A stretch of 64,000 nt of DNA, taken from the NCBI GenBank assembly GCA_965248775.1, contig OZ252150.1:124001-188000 (forward strand). The letters are read 5' to 3'. Position numbers and translations under genes: made by a program. Positions within the stretch are counted from its first letter, which is position 1; each line of letters begins with the position of its first letter. This document shows positions 26,466 to 35,358 of this stretch, one piece after another. Source of the DNA: JBHHUI01 sp965248775. Its GTDB lineage: Bacteria > Chloroflexota > Anaerolineae > Anaerolineales > JBHHUI01. Under the pieces are notes generated by a model. It was not told the DNA's origin. It worked only from the letters and a program-made list of their open reading frames with translations, and made no database searches.

Positions 26466-26541
26466 TATGATATAAACTGCGGATATTTAAGCCGCCATAG
26501 ACTCGAAAGGGGACGAATTGTTGAGGTTGTAACTCATCACC

Positions 26542-26937
26542 ATGCCCGAAGCAGCGATGAAAAGACCCAAAAGAATATTGTGTGTTGAAGACGATCGCGA
26601 TTTCCTCGATCTGCTCATGTTGATGCTGAGCAATGACGAAGTGGAGGTCGAAGCTGCGTTTGGCGGTACGGAGGGTCTAGAGAAGATCCGGAAATTCAAA
26701 CCGGATCTGGTGCTGCTCGATCTGATGATGCCGGATTTACATGGCTGGGAAGTCTACATGAAAATGAAAGCTGATGAGGAAATGCGCAATATCCCTGTAA
26801 TTGTTGTGACAGCTCTTGGCACACGTTATGACAAGACATTTGGCCTCAACGTTGCCAAAGTAGAAGATTACATCACAAAACCCTTCCTACCATCCCATCT
26901 CCGTGAGAGTGTCGATACGGCTTTGTATCATCACTAG
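26542..26937 (+). CDS. Single-domain response regulator
   Basis: The 131-residue receiver has D60 in LLDLMMPDLHGWEV, acidic residues in VEDDRD, and Lys in ITKPFLPS. It is closely related to the receiver at 11351 (shared MMPD...GWEVY and AKV.DYITKPF). There is no output domain. A start at Met6 (26557) is possible. It has its own terminator. Confidence 0.9.
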   Translation: MPEAAMKRPKRILCVEDDRDFLDLLMLMLSNDEVEVEAAFGGTEGLEKIRKFKPDLVLLDLMMPDLHGWEVYMKMKADEEMRNIPVIVVTALGTRYDKTFGLNVAKVEDYITKPFLPSHLRESVDTALYHH

Positions 26938-26963
26938 ATAATTAATATTTCCGTTCAGTACGG

Positions 26964-26990
26964 CCCTCCAAATCTACGGAGGGTTTTTTT
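26964..26990 (+). terminator. Terminator after the response regulator
   Basis: CCCTCC (26964-26969) and GGAGGG (26978-26983) pair, followed by seven Ts. Confidence 0.85.
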
Positions 26991-27093
26991 GATCCGCGGC
27001 AATGAATAAGGGCGAGTAGTTGACGCCCCAAATCCATGCAGGTATCATCTGCACAACACAACATCCTCAGACCAAGTAGGGGGTATTCCTCCT

Positions 27094-28071
27094 TTGATAT
27101 TTGTGACGGGCGCGACAGGCTTTCTCGGGCGGCATCTTGTACCCGATTTGCTGGCAGCTGGTTACCGATTACGTGCTCTCGTTCGAGCCGAAAGCGACAC
27201 ATCCTGGCTTAGTACGCAGGATGTGGAGATTATGTGTGGAGATATTCGTGATCGGGCTGCCATTACAGAAGCAGTCCGAGGTGCACGACATGTCGTGCAT
27301 GCGGCCGGCAAATTTCGCTTTTGGGGAGCCCGTCAACAATTCGAGGACAATAATGTCCTGGGCAGCGAGAATATCAGCGCCGCTGCGGTTGAAGCCGGTG
27401 TAGAACGATTCGTGTATATTTCTTCAGTGGCCGTCGCAGGGATACCGCGTCCGGGTTTTGTTATCGATGAGAATTATCTCTGTCGTCCTGAGGATGCTTA
27501 TCAATGGAGCAAGCTCGTCGGCGAAGACATTGTTCGGTCTCGTGCAAAAAAATCAGGACTCCCGGCGATAATCTTAAGGCCGGGTGCGTTTTACGGCCCC
27601 TTCGGCCACTATGGATTCAACCGGATATTTTTCGAAGACCCGCTGCGCGGAATCCGAATCCAAGTCCATCATGGTAGGCATTTGACATTCCCGGCTTACG
27701 TGCCGGACGTAGTGCAGGCGATCATTGCAGCATTGAATCGAGGCAACGAGGGGGAGACTTTCAATGTCAGTGGCGAATCGTTGTCGCACAAAAAGGTCAA
27801 TGAAATCGTCAGTCGGCTTGCCGGGATACATCCATTCCGCGTGAATTGTCCTGCACCACTGATGCTCGGCTTGGCGCGCAGCTGGACCGCGTTTGCGGCT
27901 CTCACCAAACGTGAGCCGTTCTATCCAGCGAACTTAGCTAAATTCGTTTTTTACGACTGGAATGTGTCCAGCGCGAAAGCTGTTGCTGAGCTTGGTTTTA
28001 GCCCAACTTCATTCGAAGAGGGTGCCCGGGCGACTGTAGAATGGTATCGCGAAATCGGGATGGCTAGATAA
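27094..28071 (+). CDS. NAD-dependent epimerase/dehydratase (extended SDR)
   Basis: The 325-residue protein has the Rossmann motif TGATGFLG at the start, SSVAV with the catalytic Ser, and the YQWSK Tyr-Lys pair. It resembles 3-beta-hydroxysteroid dehydrogenase / dihydroflavonol reductase-like SDRs, which act on sterol or sugar-like substrates; the substrate is unknown. The start is TTG 27094. The nnr gene follows 22 bases later, so they may be co-transcribed. Confidence 0.85.
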   Translation: MIFVTGATGFLGRHLVPDLLAAGYRLRALVRAESDTSWLSTQDVEIMCGDIRDRAAITEAVRGARHVVHAAGKFRFWGARQQFEDNNVLGSENISAAAVEAGVERFVYISSVAVAGIPRPGFVIDENYLCRPEDAYQWSKLVGEDIVRSRAKKSGLPAIILRPGAFYGPFGHYGFNRIFFEDPLRGIRIQVHHGRHLTFPAYVPDVVQAIIAALNRGNEGETFNVSGESLSHKKVNEIVSRLAGIHPFRVNCPAPLMLGLARSWTAFAALTKREPFYPANLAKFVFYDWNVSSAKAVAELGFSPTSFEEGARATVEWYREIGMAR

Positions 28072-28093
28072 CACTGTTCTCAGGAGGCTGTGG

Positions 28094-29731
28094 ATGCACA
28101 AAATAGTTACAGTCGAAGAAATGAGGCTGCTCGAAGCGAATGTTGATGCCGCTGGTGTCTCGTATGCCGAAATGATGGAACTGGCCGGAGCTGCGATTGC
28201 AGATGTGGTGCAGACGCGCCTGATGGAAATTGAAGACATGCTTGTCGTTGTGCTCACTGGCCCCGGCAATAATGGCGGCGACGGCCTGGTTGCCGGACGT
28301 CTCCTTGCAGAAGTGGGTGCAACTGTTAAGTTCTACTTTCTTCAACCGCCAGACGAGGATGATCCGAATGTGCAATTGGCCCGCGCTGCGGGTTTATTCA
28401 TGGCTGATGCCGAAAATGATCAGCGCTGGCGGGTGCTCAAGAATATGCTGCGGGGTGTCGATGTTCTGATTGATGCGTTGTTTGGCACGGGGGTTCGGCT
28501 GCCCCTGAGCGCTACAGCTTCGAAACTTCTGAAGCAGGCCGGCAAGAACATATCAGCAGCGGAAAAGGCGCCCTTGCAGGTGGCAGTAGATGTACCTTCA
28601 GGATTCGATTCTGACACCGGAGAAATTGATCAGTCAGTCCTCCGCGCGGATATGACCATCACCTTCGGGGCTGCCAAGATCGGTCAGTTTCGCTTTCCGG
28701 GCGCGGATGTACTCGGCGAGCTGGTGCTAGCAGAGATCGGCTGGCCGTCCAAACTCGAAGGTTTGGCGGACATTGCACTCGATCTTGCGGATGACTCTTC
28801 TGTATCTGCTCTCCTGCCACACCGGCCACGTAACGCCCATAAAGGCACGTTTGGTACAGCGCTCGTTATCGCAGGCTCTGTGAATTACACCGGGGCAGCA
28901 TTCCTGGCAGCGAAGTCAGCCTATCTTGGAGGCGCTGGCCTGGTCACGGCTGGTATTCCGATGGGCCTGCATGGAGTAATTGCAGCGCAACTTCCGGAAG
29001 CAACGTGGGTCATCCTGCCAAGCGACATAGGCGTGATCGCCGATGGTGCTGTATCAATTGCTCGCAAAGCAACCGCTAAGGCCGCTGCGCTCTTGTTGGG
29101 GCCAGGCTGGGGGACGGAGAAATCTACGCTAGCATTCCTGCGTGGACTGCTGTCGGGCGCTTCTGAAAAACCATCCAACGAATTCGGTTTTCAACCTTCA
29201 GCCGAGGAAGTAAGCTCCTCCGCTGCAGAAAATTCTGGATCACTTCCGCCGCTGGTTATGGATGCAGATGGACTTAAATTGCTCGCCCAGATCGAAGATT
29301 GGCCGAGCAGAGTTCCGCCGGAGACGATATTGACGCCACACCCCGGCGAAATGGCCATCCTGACGGATCTGCCGAAAGATGATGTTCAAGCGGATCGCAT
29401 TGGTTTCGCGCAGCGCTTCGCCGCGGAATGGGGGCACATCGTCGTCCTGAAAGGAGCGTTCACTATTGTAGCCGCCCCCGATGGACGCACAACGATGCAG
29501 CCGTTCGCTACATCCGCATTGGCGCGGGCGGGGACTGGCGACGTGTTGGCCGGATTAATCGTTGGTCTGCTCGCCCAGGGAATGGAAGCGTTTGAGGCTG
29601 CAGTGGCGGGGACATATATTCACGGCCTTGCAGGGGTATTGGCCGCCGACCAGATTGGTACAACCGCCAGTGTGCTTGCCGGTGATGTGATGGAATTTAT
29701 CCCGAAAGCACTTGTCGCGCTAAAGGGGTAA
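28094..29731 (+). CDS. nnr: Bifunctional NAD(P)HX epimerase / ADP-dependent dehydratase
   Basis: The N-terminal YjeF_N domain (residues about 1-215) contains GPGNNGGDGLVAGR and epimerises the two NAD(P)HX hydrates. The C-terminal carbohydrate-kinase-like domain (about 235-545) contains the ATP/ADP-binding ARAGTGDVLAG and dehydrates S-NAD(P)HX. It repairs damaged cofactor in the cytosol. A low-complexity insert at about residues 355-390 (Ser/Glu-rich) is unusual. A bidirectional hairpin follows. Confidence 0.9.
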   Translation: MHKIVTVEEMRLLEANVDAAGVSYAEMMELAGAAIADVVQTRLMEIEDMLVVVLTGPGNNGGDGLVAGRLLAEVGATVKFYFLQPPDEDDPNVQLARAAGLFMADAENDQRWRVLKNMLRGVDVLIDALFGTGVRLPLSATASKLLKQAGKNISAAEKAPLQVAVDVPSGFDSDTGEIDQSVLRADMTITFGAAKIGQFRFPGADVLGELVLAEIGWPSKLEGLADIALDLADDSSVSALLPHRPRNAHKGTFGTALVIAGSVNYTGAAFLAAKSAYLGGAGLVTAGIPMGLHGVIAAQLPEATWVILPSDIGVIADGAVSIARKATAKAAALLLGPGWGTEKSTLAFLRGLLSGASEKPSNEFGFQPSAEEVSSSAAENSGSLPPLVMDADGLKLLAQIEDWPSRVPPETILTPHPGEMAILTDLPKDDVQADRIGFAQRFAAEWGHIVVLKGAFTIVAAPDGRTTMQPFATSALARAGTGDVLAGLIVGLLAQGMEAFEAAVAGTYIHGLAGVLAADQIGTTASVLAGDVMEFIPKALVALKG

Positions 29732-29739
29732 AAGAAAAG

Positions 29740-29768
29740 GGTGAGAGCTATCTAAATTTGCTCTCACC
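29740..29768. terminator. Bidirectional terminator between nnr and the ytxH-like gene
   Basis: GGTGAGAGC (29740-29748) and GCTCTCACC (29760-29768) pair perfectly between convergent genes. Confidence 0.75.
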
Positions 29769-29792
29769 TAATTGTTGAAATTCCTTCTCTTT

Positions 29793-30161
29793 CTAATCCT
29801 CAGCGACTTCGCCGTCCTCAGATTTTCGTAACGCATCGACGGCATCCTTCACCCGTCCCCGTTGTTCATCCAATTTCTTCTTTCCGCTCGCGCGAACGCC
29901 TTCTGCGCGCTCTTTCGCATCGGCGGCCAATTCTTCAGCGCGAAGGCGAGCCTCGGAGGCAACTTGCTCCGCCCGCGCACGGGCCTCGTCAAATCCAGCT
30001 TGCCCGCGATCCTTTAGCTCTATCCCGCGTTGCCGAATTTGATCACGAGTCTCTTCGCCAGTTTGCGGTGCCAAAATTAGCGCCACAGCGGCGCCGACTA
30101 GCCCGCCTATTACAAAGCCTGACACGAACGCGCCAAAATCACTATCGTTATTTGCCATCAC
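29793..30161 (-). CDS. YtxH-type membrane-anchored coiled-coil protein
   Basis: A glycine-rich helix (FVSGFVIGGLVGAAVALILAPQTG, residues 12-35) precedes TGEETRDQIRQRG and a long Ala/Arg/Glu coiled coil with repeated AE.A..AR segments. This is the YtxH/general-stress pattern. It is anchored in the membrane with the charged tail probably cytosolic. It overlaps the 30658 gene by four bases (ATGA), so they form an operon. Confidence 0.8.
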   Translation of the reverse strand: MMANNDSDFGAFVSGFVIGGLVGAAVALILAPQTGEETRDQIRQRGIELKDRGQAGFDEARARAEQVASEARLRAEELAADAKERAEGVRASGKKKLDEQRGRVKDAVDALRKSEDGEVAED

Positions 30162-30658
30162 GTATTCCTTTCTCGTTCTTGAGAGCGTTGGTTATTTCTG
30201 CGCTTTGGTCGGGTAGGGGTGAGTAACTGCAGGGAGCGCTGTATGCCTGCGAACGTACTCCCAAGTTTAACAACAGGTTCGGTAACATTTTCGCTGACGA
30301 ACAATGCTGTTCCGCGCACTGTGTTAATCGTTTCATTGGTATTTTCAAGAATCGGCTTGATCTCATTTTGCAACAAATTAACCAACCGCGCCACCTGAAT
30401 GCTCAGGATGACGAGCGCGATGCCAATGAGAAGTGCAATGAAGGCGATCCAAATGATGAAAATATCACGGAGTGTCTCGGTCTCGGACGGATTACCGAGC
30501 ATCCAGATACTAGCCAGAATAGCGCCAACAATCGCCAGCAGGACAACGATGCCAGCAACAATCGCGGCGATTGTCGTCTGAGTGTCCGACGCTTTCTTCT
30601 CGTCGTTGGTGTCCTCAGGTGTCATCTCCTCGTGCACCGGAGCGTAATCAGAAGCCAT
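30158..30658 (-). CDS. Two-helix membrane protein, YtxG/DUF948-like
   Basis: The 166-residue protein has two hydrophobic helices (about residues 30-55 and 66-88) after an acidic N-terminus. A soluble helical part (LLQNEIKPILENTNETINTVRGTA) resembles DUF948 proteins. It is upstream of the YtxH-type gene with a four-base overlap, the usual partner. A role in envelope or stress response is inference. Confidence 0.7.
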   Translation of the reverse strand: MASDYAPVHEEMTPEDTNDEKKASDTQTTIAAIVAGIVVLLAIVGAILASIWMLGNPSETETLRDIFIIWIAFIALLIGIALVILSIQVARLVNLLQNEIKPILENTNETINTVRGTALFVSENVTEPVVKLGSTFAGIQRSLQLLTPTRPKRRNNQRSQERERNT

Positions 30659-30744
30659 TGCGGCGATTATAGGATATCTCGATGGAATGCGGAAGAGGAA
30701 TTGAAGAGAATGTGAGCAAGATCAGTATAGGAAGTAGAATACGT

Positions 30745-31176
30745 TCATGCAGTCGTTGATTGGCAGAGTGAGCAGCGACCCAGAAGTTGTAACCAGTGGT
30801 CACTGATGCTATAGCCGCTTTTTCGTTCCACAGTTATGATGAGCGGGTCCAGGTCATCCCCGCTGAAGTATTCTGTCAGCCCACATTCCTGACATATGAG
30901 TAAATGTTCATGGCTATCGGAAGCGGGCAGGTAAGCATGACAGCTTTCCGGCAAATGGACACGCTGGATGAGGTCGAGCTGTTCAAGTCGTTCCAATGTG
31001 CGGTAGACCGTCACTAATCCGAGAGCGGGATGGCTGCGGCGAGCCAGCTCAAACACTTCGTTCGGGTTAAGGGCGCGGGTACTATTGGTAACAACACCAA
31101 CAACAGCGCGCCGTGGGGCTGTAAGGCGATAGCCACTCTCCTTGAGCCGGCGCAGCCATCTATCGGATTGTCTCAT
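30745..31176 (-). CDS. Fur-family metal-responsive repressor (Zur/Mur-like)
   Basis: The 143-residue protein has the Fur winged helix (LVTVYRTLERLEQLDLI) and two CxxC pairs (ICQECG, CSLCQS) for structural zinc. The HEHLLC block binds the regulatory metal. Its start overlaps the permease stop by four bases (ATGA), so it is the fourth gene of a znuA-znuC-znuB operon. It probably represses that operon when metal is plentiful. The metal (Zn, Mn or Fe) cannot be told here. Confidence 0.87.
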   Translation of the reverse strand: MRQSDRWLRRLKESGYRLTAPRRAVVGVVTNSTRALNPNEVFELARRSHPALGLVTVYRTLERLEQLDLIQRVHLPESCHAYLPASDSHEHLLICQECGLTEYFSGDDLDPLIITVERKSGYSISDHWLQLLGRCSLCQSTTA

Positions 31177-32057
31177 TGGATTTCCCTATTTGCCGTGAAG
31201 CGGCGCGTCAATGTCTGACTGAACCAGACGAGAGCGAATATAGCCGTGCAGGTGAGCACAATGGCTGCGCCCGAAGCGACACCTGAATAGAACGAAAAAT
31301 AAAGTCCCACAACTCCGGAGAAGGCTGCAATCGCTGCTGCCAGGCCCATCATGTACGGGAGTCTGCGAGTAACCAGGTATGCTGTCGCAGCGGGCGTTAC
31401 AAGCATTGCTACCATCAGGGCGACACCAACGGTTTGCAAAGAGACTACGATCGCGACGGCGATCAGCACCAGCAGCAGGTATTCCAGCACTCGAGCCGGA
31501 AGGCGCAGCGTGGCAGCGAATGTCGCATCGAACGATAGGACGAGAAATTCCTTGTAGAACAAAACAATAAGTAAAATCACAAGCCCCCCGAAAATTCCGG
31601 TTCGTAACAAATCGGAAATTGATACGCCCAACACATCACCAAACAAAAAGTGTGATAGATCCACGGAATAGCTACGCACCGAGGAGATCAGGGCGATCCC
31701 GAGTGCGAACATCCCTGCAAAGATGATGCCAATCGCAGTATCTCTTTTCAGGCGGGCAGAGCGACTGACTGCGCCAATGCCGAGTGCGGCCAGCACTCCG
31801 GCCATCATTCCCCACCAAAAGAGCGGTCCCCGGGCTCCCCCGCCGATGAGATAGCCGGCGGCGACGCCAGGCAGGATCGAGTGAGCGAGGGCATCACCGA
31901 GGAAGGCCATCCCACGCAGGACCACGTAAACCCCTACAATTGCGCATACAATCCCAACGATAACAGCAGCAGCCATTCCACGAAGCATGAAGGCATATTC
32001 AAGAGGGGTAGAAAGCACTTCAATCAAGTTGTTCAATGAGAATGTCCGTCGTCGCAA
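31173..32057 (-). CDS. znuB: Metal ABC transporter permease (ZnuB/MntB-type)
   Basis: The 294-residue protein has about eight transmembrane helices and the ABC-3 family segments GMAFLGDALAHSILPGVA and LVTPAATAYLV. It forms the inner-membrane channel for Zn2+ or Mn2+. It overlaps the ATPase gene by 25 bases and the Fur gene by four. The gene name marks the family; the metal is not proven. Confidence 0.87.
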   Translation of the reverse strand: MRRRTFSLNNLIEVLSTPLEYAFMLRGMAAAVIVGIVCAIVGVYVVLRGMAFLGDALAHSILPGVAAGYLIGGGARGPLFWWGMMAGVLAALGIGAVSRSARLKRDTAIGIIFAGMFALGIALISSVRSYSVDLSHFLFGDVLGVSISDLLRTGIFGGLVILLIVLFYKEFLVLSFDATFAATLRLPARVLEYLLLVLIAVAIVVSLQTVGVALMVAMLVTPAATAYLVTRRLPYMMGLAAAIAAFSGVVGLYFSFYSGVASGAAIVLTCTAIFALVWFSQTLTRRFTANREIQ

Positions 32058-32875
32058 TGCGTGTCGGTGACGATCAGCACACCGTCTTTTGTCTCGATGA
32101 TTTGTACATGATTGCCATAGGCCGCCCGCAAATTGTCTGGTGTAAATACTTGCTCAGGTGCTCCAATACCCAGCAGCTGCCGATTGAATAGCATGACCCG
32201 GTCGAAGCGTGAAGAAGCTAGATTGAGATCGTGAGTCGCAACGAGAACAGTTACATTGCGTGCGCGCAGCAGATCAAGAATATTAAAGATATCATCTTGC
32301 GCTGGAAGGTCTAAGCCTGTCAGGGGTTCGTCCATAAGCATGAGTTCAGCTTCTTGCGCCAGTGCCCGGGCAATAAACATCCGTTGCTGTTGGCCGCCCG
32401 AGAGCTCTCCGATCTGTTGTTCTGCCAGGGGGGTCAGCCCGACCAATTCCAAGACTTCCTGGATAAGTTGCCGATCGCGAGTCTTTGGCCAGCGGAACAG
32501 CCCCAGTTTGCTTACCCGCCCCATCATCACCACATCGGATACCGTTACCGGAAATTCCCAATCTACATCCGTGCGCTGTGGTACGTAGGCGATACAGATA
32601 TGTCCCTGTGGCTCATAGCCGCCGATGGTTACACTTCCGCGTGAAGTATCGAGCACACCAGCAACGGCTTTAAAGAGTGTGCTTTTCCCAGCACCGTTTG
32701 GGCCCACGACGGCGATACGCTCACCCGGTTGTAATTCAAAACTAATATTGCGCAGTGCAGTAGTACCGTTGTAGCGTACGGTGACGTCGGACAACTTGAG
32801 AATCGGCGCGTTCGGATCATGTTGCACAGCCAGCGGCACATCTGAGGCAGGTCTTATTTTTGAGAAGATCGACAT
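32033..32875 (-). CDS. znuC: Metal ABC transporter ATP-binding protein
   Basis: The 280-residue protein has Walker A GPNGAGKST, signature LSGGQQQR, Walker B LMLMDEP and a His switch (THD). The C-terminal tail DTHCDDGHSH is His/Asp-rich and may bind metal. It drives the ZnuB-like permease. Confidence 0.9.
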   Translation of the reverse strand: MSIFSKIRPASDVPLAVQHDPNAPILKLSDVTVRYNGTTALRNISFELQPGERIAVVGPNGAGKSTLFKAVAGVLDTSRGSVTIGGYEPQGHICIAYVPQRTDVDWEFPVTVSDVVMMGRVSKLGLFRWPKTRDRQLIQEVLELVGLTPLAEQQIGELSGGQQQRMFIARALAQEAELMLMDEPLTGLDLPAQDDIFNILDLLRARNVTVLVATHDLNLASSRFDRVMLFNRQLLGIGAPEQVFTPDNLRAAYGNHVQIIETKDGVLIVTDTHCDDGHSH

Positions 32876-32900
32876 GATGGATTATTCTGGATTGGCTTTG

Positions 32901-33821
32901 TTACTGTAGCGCGGCCTTGATTGCTTCCACATTGTATTGCATATAATCGAGATATGTCCCAGCTGGTCCGTCTGGTTTGCTGAGGGAACCGGTATAGAGT
33001 GCTACGAGTTGGGTGCCTGTATCCTCGGCGAGCCTTGCTGCCAGTGTCTGATTGACCGTACTACCAACAAAGACGGCCTTGGCATTAAGCTCCAAAATGG
33101 CATCCTGGAGTTCGGCCAGGTCTTGGGCCGAAGGTTCTGCGATTGAGCTATAACCCGGCACTATTGCTCCGACGATTTTGAAGTCGTAACGGTGGGCAAA
33201 ATAGGCAAGGGAAGCATGGTCCGTGACGAGTTTACGTTGATGCGGTTCGAGCGGTTCCAATTCTGTTTCGATCCAGTCGTCTAAAGAATCCAGTTCGGCA
33301 CGATACGCTGCGGCATTTGTGGCATATTGCTCTGCATTTGTGGGATTATGCTGACTCAGCACCCGCTCGATAATTTCAGTCCAGTGGATGACATTGTTGG
33401 GATCAAGCCAAACGTGTGGATCGTCATCATTTCCATTGTGGTCCCCAAATTCGATCAACTCGAGTCCCTCTGAGACGGCAACGATTACAACGGTTGCTTC
33501 GATATTATCGAGAAGCAGTTCGATGAACGCTTCAAGCTCGACCCCGTTTATGAACACTACTTCGGCTGCTGAAAGCGTTGCTACATCTTGTGGAGTAGGA
33601 TCGAAGGTATGTGGGTCAATGCCAATCGGAAGCAATATTGACAAGTCGACCGAGTCCCCACCAATTTGCGCAACCACGTCGCCAACAATGCTTGTAGTGG
33701 CAACGATTCGTAATCTGCCCGTATCGTCTACTGCATTTGCACTGCTGCACGCAGACACAAAAAATATGATTGTCGCCACAACCGCAATCGAAAACCATCC
33801 CAAAAGGCGAGTCAAAGACAC
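32901..33821 (-). CDS. znuA: Metal-binding lipoprotein of the ZnuA/MntC family
   Basis: The 306-residue protein has a signal peptide and lipobox (FFVSACSS). Metal ligands are seen in GIDPHTFDPTP, DPHVWLDP and DHASLAYF, with a Glu/Asp in the C-terminal lobe. A short acidic/His stretch (GDHNGNDDDPH) replaces the longer His loop of zinc-type proteins. It captures metal outside the membrane for ZnuB/C. The start is GTG 33821, after GGGAG. A consensus promoter lies upstream. Confidence 0.88.
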   Translation of the reverse strand: MSLTRLLGWFSIAVVATIIFFVSACSSANAVDDTGRLRIVATTSIVGDVVAQIGGDSVDLSILLPIGIDPHTFDPTPQDVATLSAAEVVFINGVELEAFIELLLDNIEATVVIVAVSEGLELIEFGDHNGNDDDPHVWLDPNNVIHWTEIIERVLSQHNPTNAEQYATNAAAYRAELDSLDDWIETELEPLEPHQRKLVTDHASLAYFAHRYDFKIVGAIVPGYSSIAEPSAQDLAELQDAILELNAKAVFVGSTVNQTLAARLAEDTGTQLVALYTGSLSKPDGPAGTYLDYMQYNVEAIKAALQ

Positions 33822-33847
33822 TCTCCCAATTGAAAAACTTTTTCAGT

Positions 33848-33876
33848 ATTGTATTTTATTTGAAAGAATTTGTCAA
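33848..33876 (-). promoter_or_regulatory. Promoter of the znuA-znuC-znuB-fur operon
   Basis: On the minus strand TTGACA (33871-33876) and TACAAT (33848-33853) are spaced by 17 bases. The AT-rich spacer and downstream region could carry the Fur-type operator, but I cannot see a clear palindrome. Confidence 0.75.
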
Positions 33877-33888
33877 TAAGAAGGGGAG

Positions 33889-34170
33889 TTAAATCTCGGC
33901 GTCGCGAGCGCCCAAATCAACATCGGCCAACCAGCGGGAGATGAAAAGTGCGATAAAGGCACCCAGAGTGGCTGCTGAGAAATTCAGGGCGCCAACATCG
34001 TAGAGATGGAAACCGACCAGAACACCAGCCCAATGACCAACTGCGAACCCAGTCCAGCCGGCAAGGAGGTACAACATCAATCGTCGTGCGCTGCCAGCGA
34101 AGAAGAGATGGAAGCCTGCCCCGTAAAGTGTAGAAAGGACGATCCCCAAAATGTAAGCGGGGATTGTCAT
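33889..34170 (-). CDS. Small membrane protein, unrecognised
   Basis: I start at ATG 34170 (MTIPAYILGIV), because upstream codons lie inside mnmA. The 93 residues have about three hydrophobic helices. No family is recognised. It follows mnmA on the same strand and ends just before the znuA promoter. Confidence 0.65.
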   Translation of the reverse strand: MTIPAYILGIVLSTLYGAGFHLFFAGSARRLMLYLLAGWTGFAVGHWAGVLVGFHLYDVGALNFSAATLGAFIALFISRWLADVDLGARDAEI

Positions 34171-34204
34171 TGAATTAGTCGGGGGCAGATTGGTGTTGTA
34201 AACA

Positions 34205-35299
34205 TCAGGATTGAATAATACCACCGCCCAGGCAAACCTCTCCCGCATAAATAACCGCCGCCTGCCCGGGCGTGATGTCGCGTACAGGCTCGTCGAAAGT
34301 GATATTGGCTGCAGAAGAATCTGTGAGCGCTATTTTTGCAGGCAATGCACGTGAGCGATAGCGAATTTTCACATCCGCTCTAAATTCGTCTGCCGGTGCG
34401 GCCCCATGTATCCAGTTGATCTCGCTTGCATGCAGGCTATCGCCGCCAAGTTCAGCCAGCGTCCCGACGACCAATTCATTTCGTTTTGTGTTGGTCTCCA
34501 AAACGTAGAGCGGTTCCGGCGCTGCAATACCAAGTCCTTTGCGCTGGCCGATGGTATATCCAGCCAGCCCTGTGTGTTCTCCCACCTGATTGCCAGCTGT
34601 ATCCACAATCGCACCCGCGCGCATCGCGTTCGGGGCGTATTCGCGTAGGAAGCGGCGATAGTCGTTATCCGCCAAAAAGCACAGGTCCTGACTGTCGCGC
34701 CGTTCGGAGACTGGCAGGTCAAATTCGCGGGCAAGCGCTCGTACTTCGTCCTTGGTGTAATCGCCGATCGGGAATATGGCGTGCTGCAGTTGGTCCTGCC
34801 CGAGTACGCTTAGGACATACGACTGGTCCTTGTGGCTGTCAACCGCACGCTGCAGTTCAAATTCTTCATTTGTCTGAACCACGCGAGCGTAGTGGCCGGT
34901 CGCCAGATGGGTCGCTCCGAAATCGAGCGCTTTGTTGAGTAGAAAATCCCAGCGAATGTGACGATTGCATTCAAGGCACGGATTCGGGGTGACACCGGAG
35001 GCATAGCCCTCGATGAAGAAATCAACGACATTTCGCTTAAAGACATCCTGCGTATTGAGGACATAAAACGGAATGTCGAGTTGGGCGGCCATGTTGCGCG
35101 CCTGGGCCATCGCGTCGGGCGTGCAGCAGTGGTTATGGACTGCAGCACTGGTCGAGTCGCCTTCACTCGGTTCGCTCCACAATCGCATCATAAGACCGAA
35201 CACATCGAAACCTCGCTGCACGAGTAGGGCGGCGGCTACAGAGCTATCAACGCCGCCGCTCATTGCAACTGCAACGCGAATGTTATTAGGAGGTGTCAT
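34205..35299 (-). CDS. mnmA: tRNA-specific 2-thiouridylase
   Basis: The 364-residue protein has the PP-loop SGGVDSSVAAALL (adenylates U34), NPCLECNRHIRW with the first catalytic Cys, and QDLCFL with the second. It thiolates C2 of U34 in tRNAs for Glu, Gln and Lys using sulfur from a cysteine desulfurase. That gene lies directly upstream (35359-36510), so the sulfur donor and user are adjacent. Confidence 0.95.
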   Translation of the reverse strand: MTPPNNIRVAVAMSGGVDSSVAAALLVQRGFDVFGLMMRLWSEPSEGDSTSAAVHNHCCTPDAMAQARNMAAQLDIPFYVLNTQDVFKRNVVDFFIEGYASGVTPNPCLECNRHIRWDFLLNKALDFGATHLATGHYARVVQTNEEFELQRAVDSHKDQSYVLSVLGQDQLQHAIFPIGDYTKDEVRALAREFDLPVSERRDSQDLCFLADNDYRRFLREYAPNAMRAGAIVDTAGNQVGEHTGLAGYTIGQRKGLGIAAPEPLYVLETNTKRNELVVGTLAELGGDSLHASEINWIHGAAPADEFRADVKIRYRSRALPAKIALTDSSAANITFDEPVRDITPGQAAVIYAGEVCLGGGIIQS

Positions 35300-35330
35300 G
35301 TTTATTTAGAGGATACGCGTAAAATCGCAT

Positions 35331-35355
35331 TGCTCAAGTGCCAGGCACCTGAGCA
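35331..35355. repeat. Near-perfect 25-base palindrome with GTGCCAGGCAC core
   Basis: Six-base arms TGCTCA and TGAGCA enclose AAGTGCCAGGCACCT (35336-35350). It lies between the desulfurase stop and mnmA. The core also occurs at 52946-52960 and 53021-53035. It may be a processing hairpin or a dispersed repeat. Confidence 0.8.
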
Positions 35356-35358
35356 TGA

